From Verrucomicrobiota bacterium (lineage in GTDB: Bacteria > Verrucomicrobiota > Verrucomicrobiia > Limisphaerales > UBA9464): 64,000 bases of DNA. The stretch covers positions 62,001-126,000 of the forward strand of contig CANGKZ010000012.1 of the NCBI GenBank assembly GCA_947454705.1, in the 5' to 3' direction. Made by a program: the position numbers and the translations under genes. Each line of letters starts with the position of its first letter. Positions within the stretch are counted from its first letter, which is position 1. This document shows, one piece after another, positions 54,908 through 62,722 of this stretch. Under the pieces are notes generated by a model. That model ran no database searches. It was not told the origin of the DNA and worked only from the letters and a program-made list of their open reading frames with translations.

Positions 54908-57900
54908 CTAGTTACCATCATTCAGCGGTTGGGTGGACCTCAGGTAGGCAAACAAATCTCGCACTTCCTGGTCCTTAAGACCGCTGAGCAGGCCTTCCGG
55001 CATCAGGGAACTTCCGGTCGGATCCAGATGCACCAATTCCGCCCGCGGAATCGGGACGCTCTGGCCGTCCGGAGTGCGCAAGAGGATCAGCTGCGGATCC
55101 TTGTCCGCCAGGAATCCGGTGAGCGTCCGCCCGTCGCGCGTCTCGACCGAGTATTGTTCGTATCCTTCCCGGATTTCCGCGTTCGGATTCACGATGTTGA
55201 GCAGCAGGGAGCCAAGATCCGACCGTGGATACGGGGTCAGATCCGGCCCGATCTCCGCGCCTTTGCCGAACAGCTTGTGACAAACGCCGCAGGATGCCAT
55301 GAAGAGTTTCTTCCCGGCGTATGGACTTCCCGTGGTGGCTGCAATCACTCCATTAAGCCGCGTGATCTCCGCCTCCAATTCCGCCCCGCCGGCCGGATGG
55401 ATGTTCGGCCACAGACGGGTGGCCCGCTGCGCCACGGCCGAATCCGTCAGGGCCTGCAATTTGCGAACCGTGTCCGACGGAATGGCCGCAGGCGGAATCC
55501 GACCCGCTTCTGCCGCGCTCACCAGACGGGCGGCCAGGTTCGGTCGGCTGGTGAGAAAGCCGAGCAGCGAGGGACGGAGTTCGGTCGGCGCGGCGGGAAA
55601 AAGGGTAACCATTTCCTCCGCGATTTCAGGCGTCGCATACACCTGAAGCGCTCCCAACGCGGCGCGACGCAGTTCCGTTTGGCGGGCATCGCGCACGATG
55701 GAAAGCAGCACAGGGACGGCGCTGGGCTGATGCGTCTCGCCGAACACCTGAATGAATTGAAGGCGCTTCGAGAGGTTGGAATCAGGGGCAGCCACCAGCG
55801 CGAGCGCTTTTTCCACCGCCGCAGGACGGCCGCGTCGGGCGCCGATCAACAGGGATTCGCCGCCGGCTTTTTCCATCGCGTTGAGTAACTCCTCGGGCAG
55901 GCCGGCGAGGGGACGCCCTTGAAACGCTTCCTCGAATCCCTGCGTCAACCGCGCCGTGCTGGTCGCGCCGGGGGAGAGTTCGAACAGTTTTGCGCAGGTG
56001 AACAGATCCTCGCGTCGACCGGTGGCGGCGAAGCGTCGCATGACCCGGGAAAGCAAATGCTGCTCGACCAGCGGAGCCCGCCACAGTTCCCGGTCAGCCA
56101 ACAAGGCGAGCACCGCGTCCCGATGGGTCGCGCACTTGTCCTCGATGGCCCACCAGAGCATGAGCGGCTGACGCGGATCGCGCGCGTCCACGTCGCGTGT
56201 GAGCAGGGAGCGGACGAGGTCCAATCCGGGCCCCGCCGGGAGGCGTCGGGCGGTGGCCGCGAGCTGCGACCGCACCTCGATGCTGGGCTCGGTCAGCCCC
56301 AGCTCCACGAGGCGCTTCCGGATCGGATCAGAAACGGTACGCGCATCGCCCAGCAGGCGGATCGTCCACGCGCGAATCATGGGGTTCGGGTGGGAGAGGA
56401 AATCCAATGCCCGGGCGTCCGAACTCGGTTCAAGACGATGCAGCGCCCAAAAGGCGTCGAGCGCGGTCGTTCCTGAGAGGGCGGCCTTGAGCTGTGGAAC
56501 CAGCGAGGTTTCCTTGCGTTCGCTGATTTGGCGGAGCGCTTCCTGGCGAAGCGTGCGGTTCGGGCTTTGGAGCAGTTCCCCGAGTTTGGATGCGGGAAGG
56601 GACGTGAGATCCGTGGGGCGCGTGGGTTTCGATCCTGCTGCCCGAAGCCGATAGACGCGGCCGTTTGAGGCGTCCATCTGGCCTTCGTGGTTCCGATAAT
56701 GGTTCACCTGCCGGTCGTACCAGTCGGCGACGTAGATCGCTCCATCGGGTCCGAGCTTGATGTCCACGGGACGGAACCATCGATCGTCGGAGGTCACCGG
56801 GAACCCGACATCCCGGGTGCGGAAGCTCGATCCCTCGGGCGTGATCTCGCTCATCACCACGCGGCCCTGCAGAGGCTCCACGCCAAACAGCCGTCCCTCG
56901 TACGCGCCACCGAGTGACCCGCTGTCGTAGATGAGGAAGTTGTGCGTGAAGCGGTCCGCATCGGGGTGCGGCATCTGGGGGAAATAGCCGAAGGCGTACG
57001 GATTCGAGAGCGGGCCGTGTTTGTCGAAGCCCTTTTGAAGATAGGCCCCCTGTTGATAGTGGAAGCCGCGGGTGTTGCCGCCGTTGTGACCGCTGAAGAT
57101 GCGTCCGGCGGAATCCAGTTCGAGACCGAAGGCGTTGCCTCCGCCTTCGCTGAAGACCTCATAAACACGGGTCTCCGGGTGATAGCGCCAGATGTTCTGT
57201 CCCTGCGAATACACGGGCGGTGCGCCGAGCGGTTTCCCGTCTGCGCCGTGCACGCGGATGTTCCCGGTCACGGTCGAGCCCTGGCATCCGTAAAGCCACC
57301 CATCCGGTCCCCAACGCAGCGAGTTGGCAACCGAATGGGTGTCCTCCAGACCAAAGCCCGACAGCAGCACCTGCGGGTTCCCATCGGGAACGTCGTCATG
57401 GTTCGCATCGGGATAGAACAACAGATAGGGCGGATTCAGCACGTACACGCCTCCGGCGGAAAACGCGACGCTGGTGGCGATGTTCAGTCCATCCACAAAG
57501 GTCGTGTGCTTGTCGTACACGCCGGTGCCGCGGGTGTCCTCGTGGATGGTGATGCGGTCGCGTCCGCGAACGTGGTTCGGCGGAGGGGCGGGGACTTTGT
57601 CATAGACCGCGCGCCAGAAGTTGTCGCGGCTCACCATCTTCAATCCCGCCGGATGCGGGTACTGCCGGTACTCGACCACCCAGAGGCGTCCGCGTGCATC
57701 AAAGTTGATAAACACCGGTTGGGCTACCGTGGGTTCCGCGAGGACCTGCTCGAAGACCAGTCCCTCGGCAACATGGAACGCCTTGGCTGAACGCTCCGGG
57801 CTCCAGGGTTCGAGCTGTCCCTCATCCACTTTGGCGGCCGTTGCGACTGGTGTGGTGGTGGTGGAAGCCGGTTTGGCATCGGCCCGCAGCACCGCCTTGC

Positions 57901-59500
57901 CCGCGGCTGCAGGGGGGATGAAGTCATCGAGCGTCCACAGGATTCCGTTCAGCAGCAGGCGTCGAAATTCGGGGTTCCGGAAATCCTCGGGTCCGCCGAG
58001 GGAGGTGTAGAACACGCGGCGGTTGTCGGCCGTGTTCACCCAGGCGACCGGTTCGATTTGCGACGTTCCATCTTCGGTCTGCCCGCGGAGCAGCGGAGTG
58101 ACGGTGTTCTTCAGCTTGCGGCTGCGATACAGGTGCGAGGGAGAGGTGAAGCCGGTCTGCAGGCCGGTGAGAATGGGATGGGCCGCGGTCTCAGCAAACT
58201 GCTTCACCACGGTGGCCTTACCCGGCCCGGTGCCGTAGTGGTCCTGATAATCGGCACCGAACACCTCTTCATCAAAATTGGGCCAGGTTTGTTCGGCGGG
58301 TGCGGTCTGGTTCCGAAGCTCGAAGGAATGAATCGCGGTGCGGATGCCTGCGATCGGTTTGCCGGCGGCGATGTGAGCACGAATGGCCGACATCATTTCC
58401 GCAGGCGGGGCGCGCCGACGGACGCTGAACACCAGCAGGTCCGCCTGCGGGATCACACCCCAGTTGGTGAAGTTGCCATCGCCCTCGCGATTCGAGGCGG
58501 CCACAAAGCTCACCCGGTAGCCGCGCCAAGCCAGTTCCTTGGCGGCGAATTCAGGAAGGGTCTCCCAGGTTCGGTACTCGTTTTCCCCGATCACCATCAC
58601 CACGTGCTTGGGCTTGTCGGCCTTGAATCGAAACGGCGCGCCGCCGAGGAAATCCACGCTCGTGATGCTCGGGCACCAGTAGGATTCGATGTGTTCGGTG
58701 ACCAGTTCCGTGCCCCGAAAATGGGACACCCAGGGGGACTTCCGATGGTTGTACATGCTGTCGGTCATGTCCCGCATCAGCACCACGTTTTGCCCCTGCG
58801 TCACCATCTGCCGGATCGAGAACGGACGGCCAAGGACGCACATGTTGATGTGTACGCCCATCACGATGACGTTGGTGATCCCGCGCTGACGCATGAGGTA
58901 GAAGGCCTCGGTGGAATCGGTGACGGCGTCGCCGGGGAGGATGTCGATTCCTGGGTGCTGACGCGCCCAGGCCTTGAAGCTCGGGCAGTCCGGGCATCCG
59001 TCGCATCCGCCGTCGGAGTCATCGATGGGAAGCTTCGGCTCCGTCCCGCCGTTGAGGGAACACCAGCCTTGGAGCGGGATGGTGGTGGGCACCTTGGGCG
59101 CGGCCTGGGCGAGCTTGCGTCCGGGGTGGTCCTTGTAGAAGTCCATGGTGTCGCTCGGGCAGTGGAGGATGAGCATCCCCTTGGCCCGTGCGGCGCGGAT
59201 GACTTCATTCATGCGCGGCACCAGTTCTCCAACGCGTTCGGTGGCGTCGGGGCAGTGGTGTCGGTCCCACATGTCGCAGATCACCACGGCGGTGCGGGTG
59301 GATTCCCAGTCGAGATTCTTTTCGCCGACCACGAAGGCGTTGGTGTCGGACTGCGATCGGGTTCGGATGCGTCCGTGGAGCGTCACGGATTCGGCGACGG
59401 CGACATCGACCTGAGTGAGGAGCCATGGGACGAGTCCTGCGAGCAGGACCATCCAACCGGGGATCCGGTGAGCCAGGGATCGGTGGGAGGCGGGCGTCAT
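54908..59500 (-). CDS. Five-module secreted fusion: cysteine hydrolase, ThuA, propeller, HEAT, cytochrome c
   Basis: 1530 residues. A signal-like segment lies at 17-36. Residues 68-285 resemble an isochorismatase-type cysteine hydrolase (Asp76 in VVICDMWD, Cys221 in VHINMCVLG), with a CDGCPDC insert at 166-172. About 297-545 is a ThuA-like domain (VVMVIGENEYRTWETLPEF). About 585-960 is a sugar-dehydrogenase-like propeller (FDARGRLWVVEYRQYPHP). HEAT-like helices run to about 1390. The C-terminal cytochrome c has Cys1404, Cys1407, His1408 (CGVCH). Start chosen at 59500. Possibly a periplasmic oxidation enzyme linked to amide or ester chemistry; substrates unknown. Confidence 0.88.
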   Translation of the reverse strand: MTPASHRSLAHRIPGWMVLLAGLVPWLLTQVDVAVAESVTLHGRIRTRSQSDTNAFVVGEKNLDWESTRTAVVICDMWDRHHCPDATERVGELVPRMNEVIRAARAKGMLILHCPSDTMDFYKDHPGRKLAQAAPKVPTTIPLQGWCSLNGGTEPKLPIDDSDGGCDGCPDCPSFKAWARQHPGIDILPGDAVTDSTEAFYLMRQRGITNVIVMGVHINMCVLGRPFSIRQMVTQGQNVVLMRDMTDSMYNHRKSPWVSHFRGTELVTEHIESYWCPSITSVDFLGGAPFRFKADKPKHVVMVIGENEYRTWETLPEFAAKELAWRGYRVSFVAASNREGDGNFTNWGVIPQADLLVFSVRRRAPPAEMMSAIRAHIAAGKPIAGIRTAIHSFELRNQTAPAEQTWPNFDEEVFGADYQDHYGTGPGKATVVKQFAETAAHPILTGLQTGFTSPSHLYRSRKLKNTVTPLLRGQTEDGTSQIEPVAWVNTADNRRVFYTSLGGPEDFRNPEFRRLLLNGILWTLDDFIPPAAAGKAVLRADAKPASTTTTPVATAAKVDEGQLEPWSPERSAKAFHVAEGLVFEQVLAEPTVAQPVFINFDARGRLWVVEYRQYPHPAGLKMVSRDNFWRAVYDKVPAPPPNHVRGRDRITIHEDTRGTGVYDKHTTFVDGLNIATSVAFSAGGVYVLNPPYLLFYPDANHDDVPDGNPQVLLSGFGLEDTHSVANSLRWGPDGWLYGCQGSTVTGNIRVHGADGKPLGAPPVYSQGQNIWRYHPETRVYEVFSEGGGNAFGLELDSAGRIFSGHNGGNTRGFHYQQGAYLQKGFDKHGPLSNPYAFGYFPQMPHPDADRFTHNFLIYDSGSLGGAYEGRLFGVEPLQGRVVMSEITPEGSSFRTRDVGFPVTSDDRWFRPVDIKLGPDGAIYVADWYDRQVNHYRNHEGQMDASNGRVYRLRAAGSKPTRPTDLTSLPASKLGELLQSPNRTLRQEALRQISERKETSLVPQLKAALSGTTALDAFWALHRLEPSSDARALDFLSHPNPMIRAWTIRLLGDARTVSDPIRKRLVELGLTEPSIEVRSQLAATARRLPAGPGLDLVRSLLTRDVDARDPRQPLMLWWAIEDKCATHRDAVLALLADRELWRAPLVEQHLLSRVMRRFAATGRREDLFTCAKLFELSPGATSTARLTQGFEEAFQGRPLAGLPEELLNAMEKAGGESLLIGARRGRPAAVEKALALVAAPDSNLSKRLQFIQVFGETHQPSAVPVLLSIVRDARQTELRRAALGALQVYATPEIAEEMVTLFPAAPTELRPSLLGFLTSRPNLAARLVSAAEAGRIPPAAIPSDTVRKLQALTDSAVAQRATRLWPNIHPAGGAELEAEITRLNGVIAATTGSPYAGKKLFMASCGVCHKLFGKGAEIGPDLTPYPRSDLGSLLLNIVNPNAEIREGYEQYSVETRDGRTLTGFLADKDPQLILLRTPDGQSVPIPRAELVHLDPTGSSLMPEGLLSGLKDQEVRDLFAYLRSTQPLNDGN

Positions 59501-59600
59501 GCGGAAATCATGCGCCGGCCCGCCCGGGAAACCCAAGCGATCTCTTGAGGCAGACGGAAAACCAATTTGGAAAACAGGAAAGCAGGTCGAAGACGGAATT

Positions 59601-59634
59601 AGACACGGATTTCACGGAGCGACACGGATTCGGA
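59601..59634. repeat. ACACGGATT-type phased repeat
   Basis: AGACACGGATTTCACGGAGC then GACACGGATTCGG, upstream of the fusion gene start. Same family as 44836. Confidence 0.55.
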
Positions 59635-59746
59635 TGAGACTTTGGATTTTGAACTCCGAGGTTTCGCGTTCACGCAGCTCTGCCTTCTCTCCCAATTCCC
59701 AATTTCTAATTCTTCATTCTGAATTTCTCCTTGGAACCTCGGCCCC

Positions 59747-59920
59747 TTGGAGTGCGGCGGGAAGCGGAGCGCCACGCCGCTTTGGTCTGCCTGCAAGCCA
59801 AAGTGAAAACGTTCGACAGGGTGTGTTCTTCAAGCGCAGTGGAAGAATTACCGGTCGGTTTTTCTTTCCACCCGAACTCCAAAGCGGTGTCGACGCTGCG
59901 CTCTGCCACCGCACTCCAAA
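59747..59920 (-). repeat. Dispersed hairpin repeat, full two-ended copy R8
   Basis: TTGGAGTGCGGCGGGAAGCG at the left, then ACCGGTCGGTTTTTC near 59850, and the core AAAGCGGTG...CACTCCAAA (59881-59920). Close inverted counterpart of R6. AT-rich direct repeats flank it at 59697-59731 and 59937-59969. The latter runs into the 3' end of the NRDE gene. With 59601 it fills the 444-base gap. Confidence 0.82.
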
Positions 59921-59944
59921 ATCGTGCGGCTCCGCTCCCAATTT

Positions 59945-60706
59945 TTAATTCTTCATTTTGAATTTTCCATTGGCTCTGCCGTGTTCGCGCAGGGGCAGCG
60001 TGTGCGATGTCGTTCCAGACTTGGTACACGGACAGCCAAGGTGGTGCTTCATTGTTGCCAACTTCGTTCCGACGCTGATCTCGGTGTAGCTCACGGTGCC
60101 GGCATCGGAGCGGTGCACGCAGTGCGAGAAGGCTCCGCGCTCAGGCAGGTGTGATCGGTGCAACGATTGAAACCAACGAGCACTGCCGGCTGCCGCGTTG
60201 CGGGTGGCGAGGCGAAAGGTTTCGGAGCGGACTCGGTTGGCGGTGGGTTCATCCAGTCCGGAGGAGATCCATTGCCGCGGTTCCCAAGAATGGGGCAGGG
60301 ACTCCAGGCGCTCGCCGTTCCAACGCCACTCCATCACCTGACGCGTTCGGGCAAAGAACCCGATCAAGCGGAACGGTCGAATCCCGGGCCGTAGCCATTC
60401 GCGAAGTGTCGCGTCCGATTCCTTCGGGGAATTGGTGGCCAGGAGGTGTGAGACCGCGAGTCCGCGCGACGAAGCGACTGGACCTGGTGGGGCTGTGACC
60501 GAGTACCAGTTTACGAGGGCGAAGGTGGCACCGGATTCGTTGACTCCGATCCACGTGCCCCCGCCCGACTCGCTCGGGCACAACGCCGCGAACCGCCCCG
60601 CGCGGCGCAGGGTCGGGGGCAGGGAGATGGGACGTGACCATTGTTCATCGCGATTCATCCCGAGGCGAAACCCTCCCCGACGGGGCCAGAAAGTGACGGT
60701 GCACAT
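59945..60706 (-). CDS. NRDE-domain (TANGO2-like) protein
   Basis: The 253-residue protein starts MCTVTFWPRRGGFRLGMNRDEQWSRP, with the NRDE motif at 17-20 (Asn-Arg-Asp-Glu) and Cys2 as the possible N-terminal nucleophile. The family (TANGO2) is linked in bacteria and eukaryotes to heme or metabolite handling, but no reaction is proven. The last seven codons (GKFKMKN) and the stop come from an AT-rich repeat module that also occurs next to R6 and R8, so the natural C-terminus was probably changed by insertion. Confidence 0.88.
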   Translation of the reverse strand: MCTVTFWPRRGGFRLGMNRDEQWSRPISLPPTLRRAGRFAALCPSESGGGTWIGVNESGATFALVNWYSVTAPPGPVASSRGLAVSHLLATNSPKESDATLREWLRPGIRPFRLIGFFARTRQVMEWRWNGERLESLPHSWEPRQWISSGLDEPTANRVRSETFRLATRNAAAGSARWFQSLHRSHLPERGAFSHCVHRSDAGTVSYTEISVGTKLATMKHHLGCPCTKSGTTSHTLPLREHGRANGKFKMKN

Positions 60707-60756
60707 GCGGAAAGGCGGAAGTCTAATGTCCCAAGTCCAAAGTCCAAAGTCGTTCG

Positions 60757-60788
60757 CGAATCCGTGGGGGTCCGTGAAATCCGTGTCT
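60757..60788. repeat. ACACGGATT-type phased repeat and short AAGTCC tandem
   Basis: CGAATCCGTGGGGGTCCGTG and AAATCCGTGTC, preceded by AAGTCCAAAGTCCAAAGT (60733-60750). In the gap between DoxX and the NRDE gene. Confidence 0.5.
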
Positions 60789-60813
60789 CGGTTTGGTCTG
60801 GGTTCCGCGTTCG

Positions 60814-61251
60814 TTATGGGTGGTTTGCGTTCGGAAGTTGGCAGGATGGGGCGAGGAGCGTGCCAACGATCGGGAGTTCGCCGCGGCGGAGCCAGAGGAC
60901 GATCGATGAGGAAACGAGGACGGTCACGGCGAGGGCGAAGAGCAGTCCTCCGTCATTTTGCACCACGAGCCCCAGCTTGGTGAGGTGTGAAAAGATGGCT
61001 CCGGACATCAGGCCCACCGATAGCCCCGCGCCGAACACGGCGGTGCGGGGAACGAGCAACAACACCACCGCGATCAATTCCATCACACCGGTCCCGATGC
61101 GACCCCACGGTTCGATTCCCAGCGTGGAGAAGATGAAGCGCGATTCAGGAGCGCCGGTGAATTTGAAGAACAACGTCTGGGCGAGGATGACGGCCGAGAC
61201 GACTTGGAGGAATCCGCTGATCCAGCGGTGGGTGCGGCAGGAGCTTTGCAT
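60814..61251 (-). CDS. DoxX family membrane protein
   Basis: This 145-residue protein has four hydrophobic segments (about 13-30, 55-70, 74-90, 103-122) and the DoxX core (ILAQTLFFKFTG, IGTGVMELIAVVLLLVPRTA). DoxX proteins are linked to membrane thiol/oxidative stress. The ATG lies about 9 bases after a promoter motif (61260-61285) shared with the sigma operon, so its mRNA may be nearly leaderless. It follows the second zinc protein gene in the same direction. Confidence 0.88.
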   Translation of the reverse strand: MQSSCRTHRWISGFLQVVSAVILAQTLFFKFTGAPESRFIFSTLGIEPWGRIGTGVMELIAVVLLLVPRTAVFGAGLSVGLMSGAIFSHLTKLGLVVQNDGGLLFALAVTVLVSSSIVLWLRRGELPIVGTLLAPSCQLPNANHP

Positions 61252-61259
61252 GCAAGGGA

Positions 61260-61285
61260 GTCGGAGCTGCCGCCGATTCCTTACA
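61260..61285 (-). promoter_or_regulatory. ECF-type promoter motif before doxX
   Basis: On the minus strand TGTAAGGAATCG (61285-61274), 8 bases, then TCCGAC (61265-61260). The same arrangement occurs at 62681-62706 upstream of the sigma operon. Exact spacing is kept. The motif is best explained as the -35 and -10 of an ECF sigma factor. Confidence 0.65.
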
Positions 61286-61307
61286 CGCGAAGTCGCTTCA
61301 GACAGAA

Positions 61308-61631
61308 TTACTGCGAGGCCCGCTCGCAGCGGATGCGTTCCCGGATGCGTTGCTTCGCTTCCTCAGGCAGTCGCGCGCGACCAGATCCCGGCGCGAAATG
61401 CTGACTGCTCTGGGCCGCCGCCTCGTGAAGAAAATCGAGTTGCTGTAAATACCGCGCGCAGGCCTTGCACAGCACGCAGTGAAACCGGATTCGCAGGGAG
61501 ATGATTGGACCGAGGCCGCTGGCTGAATCGATCCGCTGGGATCCGAGCGCGACGATTCGACGGCACGGCGGTGTGAGCGATGCGAGGAACCCGATCAACG
61601 GTTTCTGGATGAATTTCGGAAGCAGGCTCAT
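61308..61631 (-). CDS. Zinc anti-sigma-like protein (ZAS motif), distal
   Basis: 107 residues from the ATG at 61631, which overlaps the sigma gene's stop by 4 bases (ATGA). The zinc motif is His51-x3-Cys55-x2-Cys58 with Cys23 before it, a pattern of zinc-binding anti-sigma (ZAS) proteins. No membrane segment is seen, so it is likely soluble. The rest is basic and helical. It is probably a regulator of the preceding ECF sigma factor. Whether it binds the sigma factor is inference. Confidence 0.75.
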   Translation of the reverse strand: MSLLPKFIQKPLIGFLASLTPPCRRIVALGSQRIDSASGLGPIISLRIRFHCVLCKACARYLQQLDFLHEAAAQSSQHFAPGSGRARLPEEAKQRIRERIRCERASQ

Positions 61632-62254
61632 TCCGCGTCCTCCTCTGCGGATTTGAACCAATGGATTTCCAAACAACGCCGCAGGGCGAGGCGCGCCCGG
61701 TGCAGCATCACCCACAGGTTGTTGGGAGAAATCTTGAGCGTGGAGCAGATTTCATCCGATGAAATGCGGTCCACCTCGCGGAGCAGGAACACCCGGCCGA
61801 TGCGGTCGGGTAGTTTTCCCGAGCACTGATGGAAGACTTTCCAGAATTCCTCCCGGTCGAGTGAGGATCCGGCATCGGTCCATTCTGAGGGAGCGTGGGC
61901 CGGGTTCCAGTGGTCGGGATATTCCTGGTTTTCGAACGTCCGCTCCTCCTCGTCGGTGAAGAATTCCAGATCGGTGAAATTCGTCTCCCGGCCGGCGACC
62001 CGAAAATGATCCAGCACCTTGTTGCGGAGGATGCCGGCGAGCCAGGTGCGTTCCGTCGATCGCCCCTGATACCGGTCCATTCCACGAAGTCCGGCGAGCA
62101 GCGTTTCCTGCACGAAATCCTCGGCCAGGGAGGCATCGCGCAGGCGCGACAACGCGAAGTGGAACAGGTAGTCGCCGTGTTCATCGACCCAGCGTTCGGG
62201 ATCAGGCCGCGACTCCGGCCGGAGACCTGCGGGGGATTGCGTGAGTTCAGGCAT
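61628..62254 (-). CDS. ECF RNA polymerase sigma factor
   Basis: This 208-residue sigma-70-family factor has region 2 (HFALSRLRDASLAEDFVQETLLAGLRG, near 30-60) and region 4 (VFLLREVDRISSDEICSTLKISPNNLWVMLHRARLALRRCL). Region 4 carries the expected helix-turn-helix. It overlaps the upstream zinc protein gene by 8 bases and the downstream one by 4 bases, forming one translationally coupled operon. The shared promoter motif at 62681-62706 and 61260-61285 suggests it recognises TGTAAGG...TCCGAC. Confidence 0.94.
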   Translation of the reverse strand: MPELTQSPAGLRPESRPDPERWVDEHGDYLFHFALSRLRDASLAEDFVQETLLAGLRGMDRYQGRSTERTWLAGILRNKVLDHFRVAGRETNFTDLEFFTDEEERTFENQEYPDHWNPAHAPSEWTDAGSSLDREEFWKVFHQCSGKLPDRIGRVFLLREVDRISSDEICSTLKISPNNLWVMLHRARLALRRCLEIHWFKSAEEDAE

Positions 62255-62630
62255 GGGGGGCGTTGGAGTCGGAGTCGGAAGAGGTATTGCCCGTCAGGGG
62301 CGCAGCCGCAGCGGCGGCTGCGAGCTTTTGTTTCATGCGTGTGCGCGTGTCGGCAGCAAGCGGCGGAGATGTGGGGGCTGAAGCACTGGATTCCGATGCA
62401 TGGGCGTGGATCCATTTCACCTGACGGCGATACCGTCGGCACAAACGACAGAACAGCAGGTGAAGCCAGATCCCCGGTTGGCGCCACCACGGAACGGGTT
62501 CATCCAGTCGATCCGAACTATGCCGGGTCATCTCCCGACACGTCGGCAGCAGAACTCCCCGCAGCCCGGTTTTGGGCGGCGCGGGGTCGAAGCCGGCTCT
62601 CGAGTCGTTTGCCATCAGGATCTTTGGCAT
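62247..62630 (-). CDS. Zinc anti-sigma-like protein (ZAS motif), proximal
   Basis: 127 residues, with a ZAS-type motif: Cys31, then His57-x3-Cys61-x2-Cys64 (LHLLFCRLCRRYRRQ). There is no membrane segment. The C-terminal part is Ser/Ala-rich. It is the first gene of the sigma operon and overlaps the sigma gene by 8 bases; the promoter motif is about 50 bases upstream. It is probably an anti-sigma factor. The start could be Met6 at 62615. Confidence 0.78.
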   Translation of the reverse strand: MPKILMANDSRAGFDPAPPKTGLRGVLLPTCREMTRHSSDRLDEPVPWWRQPGIWLHLLFCRLCRRYRRQVKWIHAHASESSASAPTSPPLAADTRTRMKQKLAAAAAAAPLTGNTSSDSDSNAPHA

Positions 62631-62680
62631 TCCCGCCTCAGGGATCCGGGAGGTTCCAATTTTGGATTCATCCGAGGTGC

Positions 62681-62706
62681 GTCGGATTCCGCCACGAATC
62701 CTTACA
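62681..62706 (-). promoter_or_regulatory. ECF-type promoter motif before the sigma operon
   Basis: On the minus strand TGTAAGGATTCG (62706-62695), 8 bases, then TCCGAC (62686-62681). The core matches the doxX motif at one position less than perfect, with identical spacing. This suggests that the sigma factor regulates its own operon. Confidence 0.65.
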
Positions 62707-62722
62707 ACCTATTTCAATCGAT

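Noticed and set aside
54486-54914. Several short open frames in repeat copies R6 and R7 (starting MAERSVDTAF or MRWQSAASTP)
   Set aside because: They are translations of the dispersed repeat and recur in other copies; none has a ribosome-binding site or family match.
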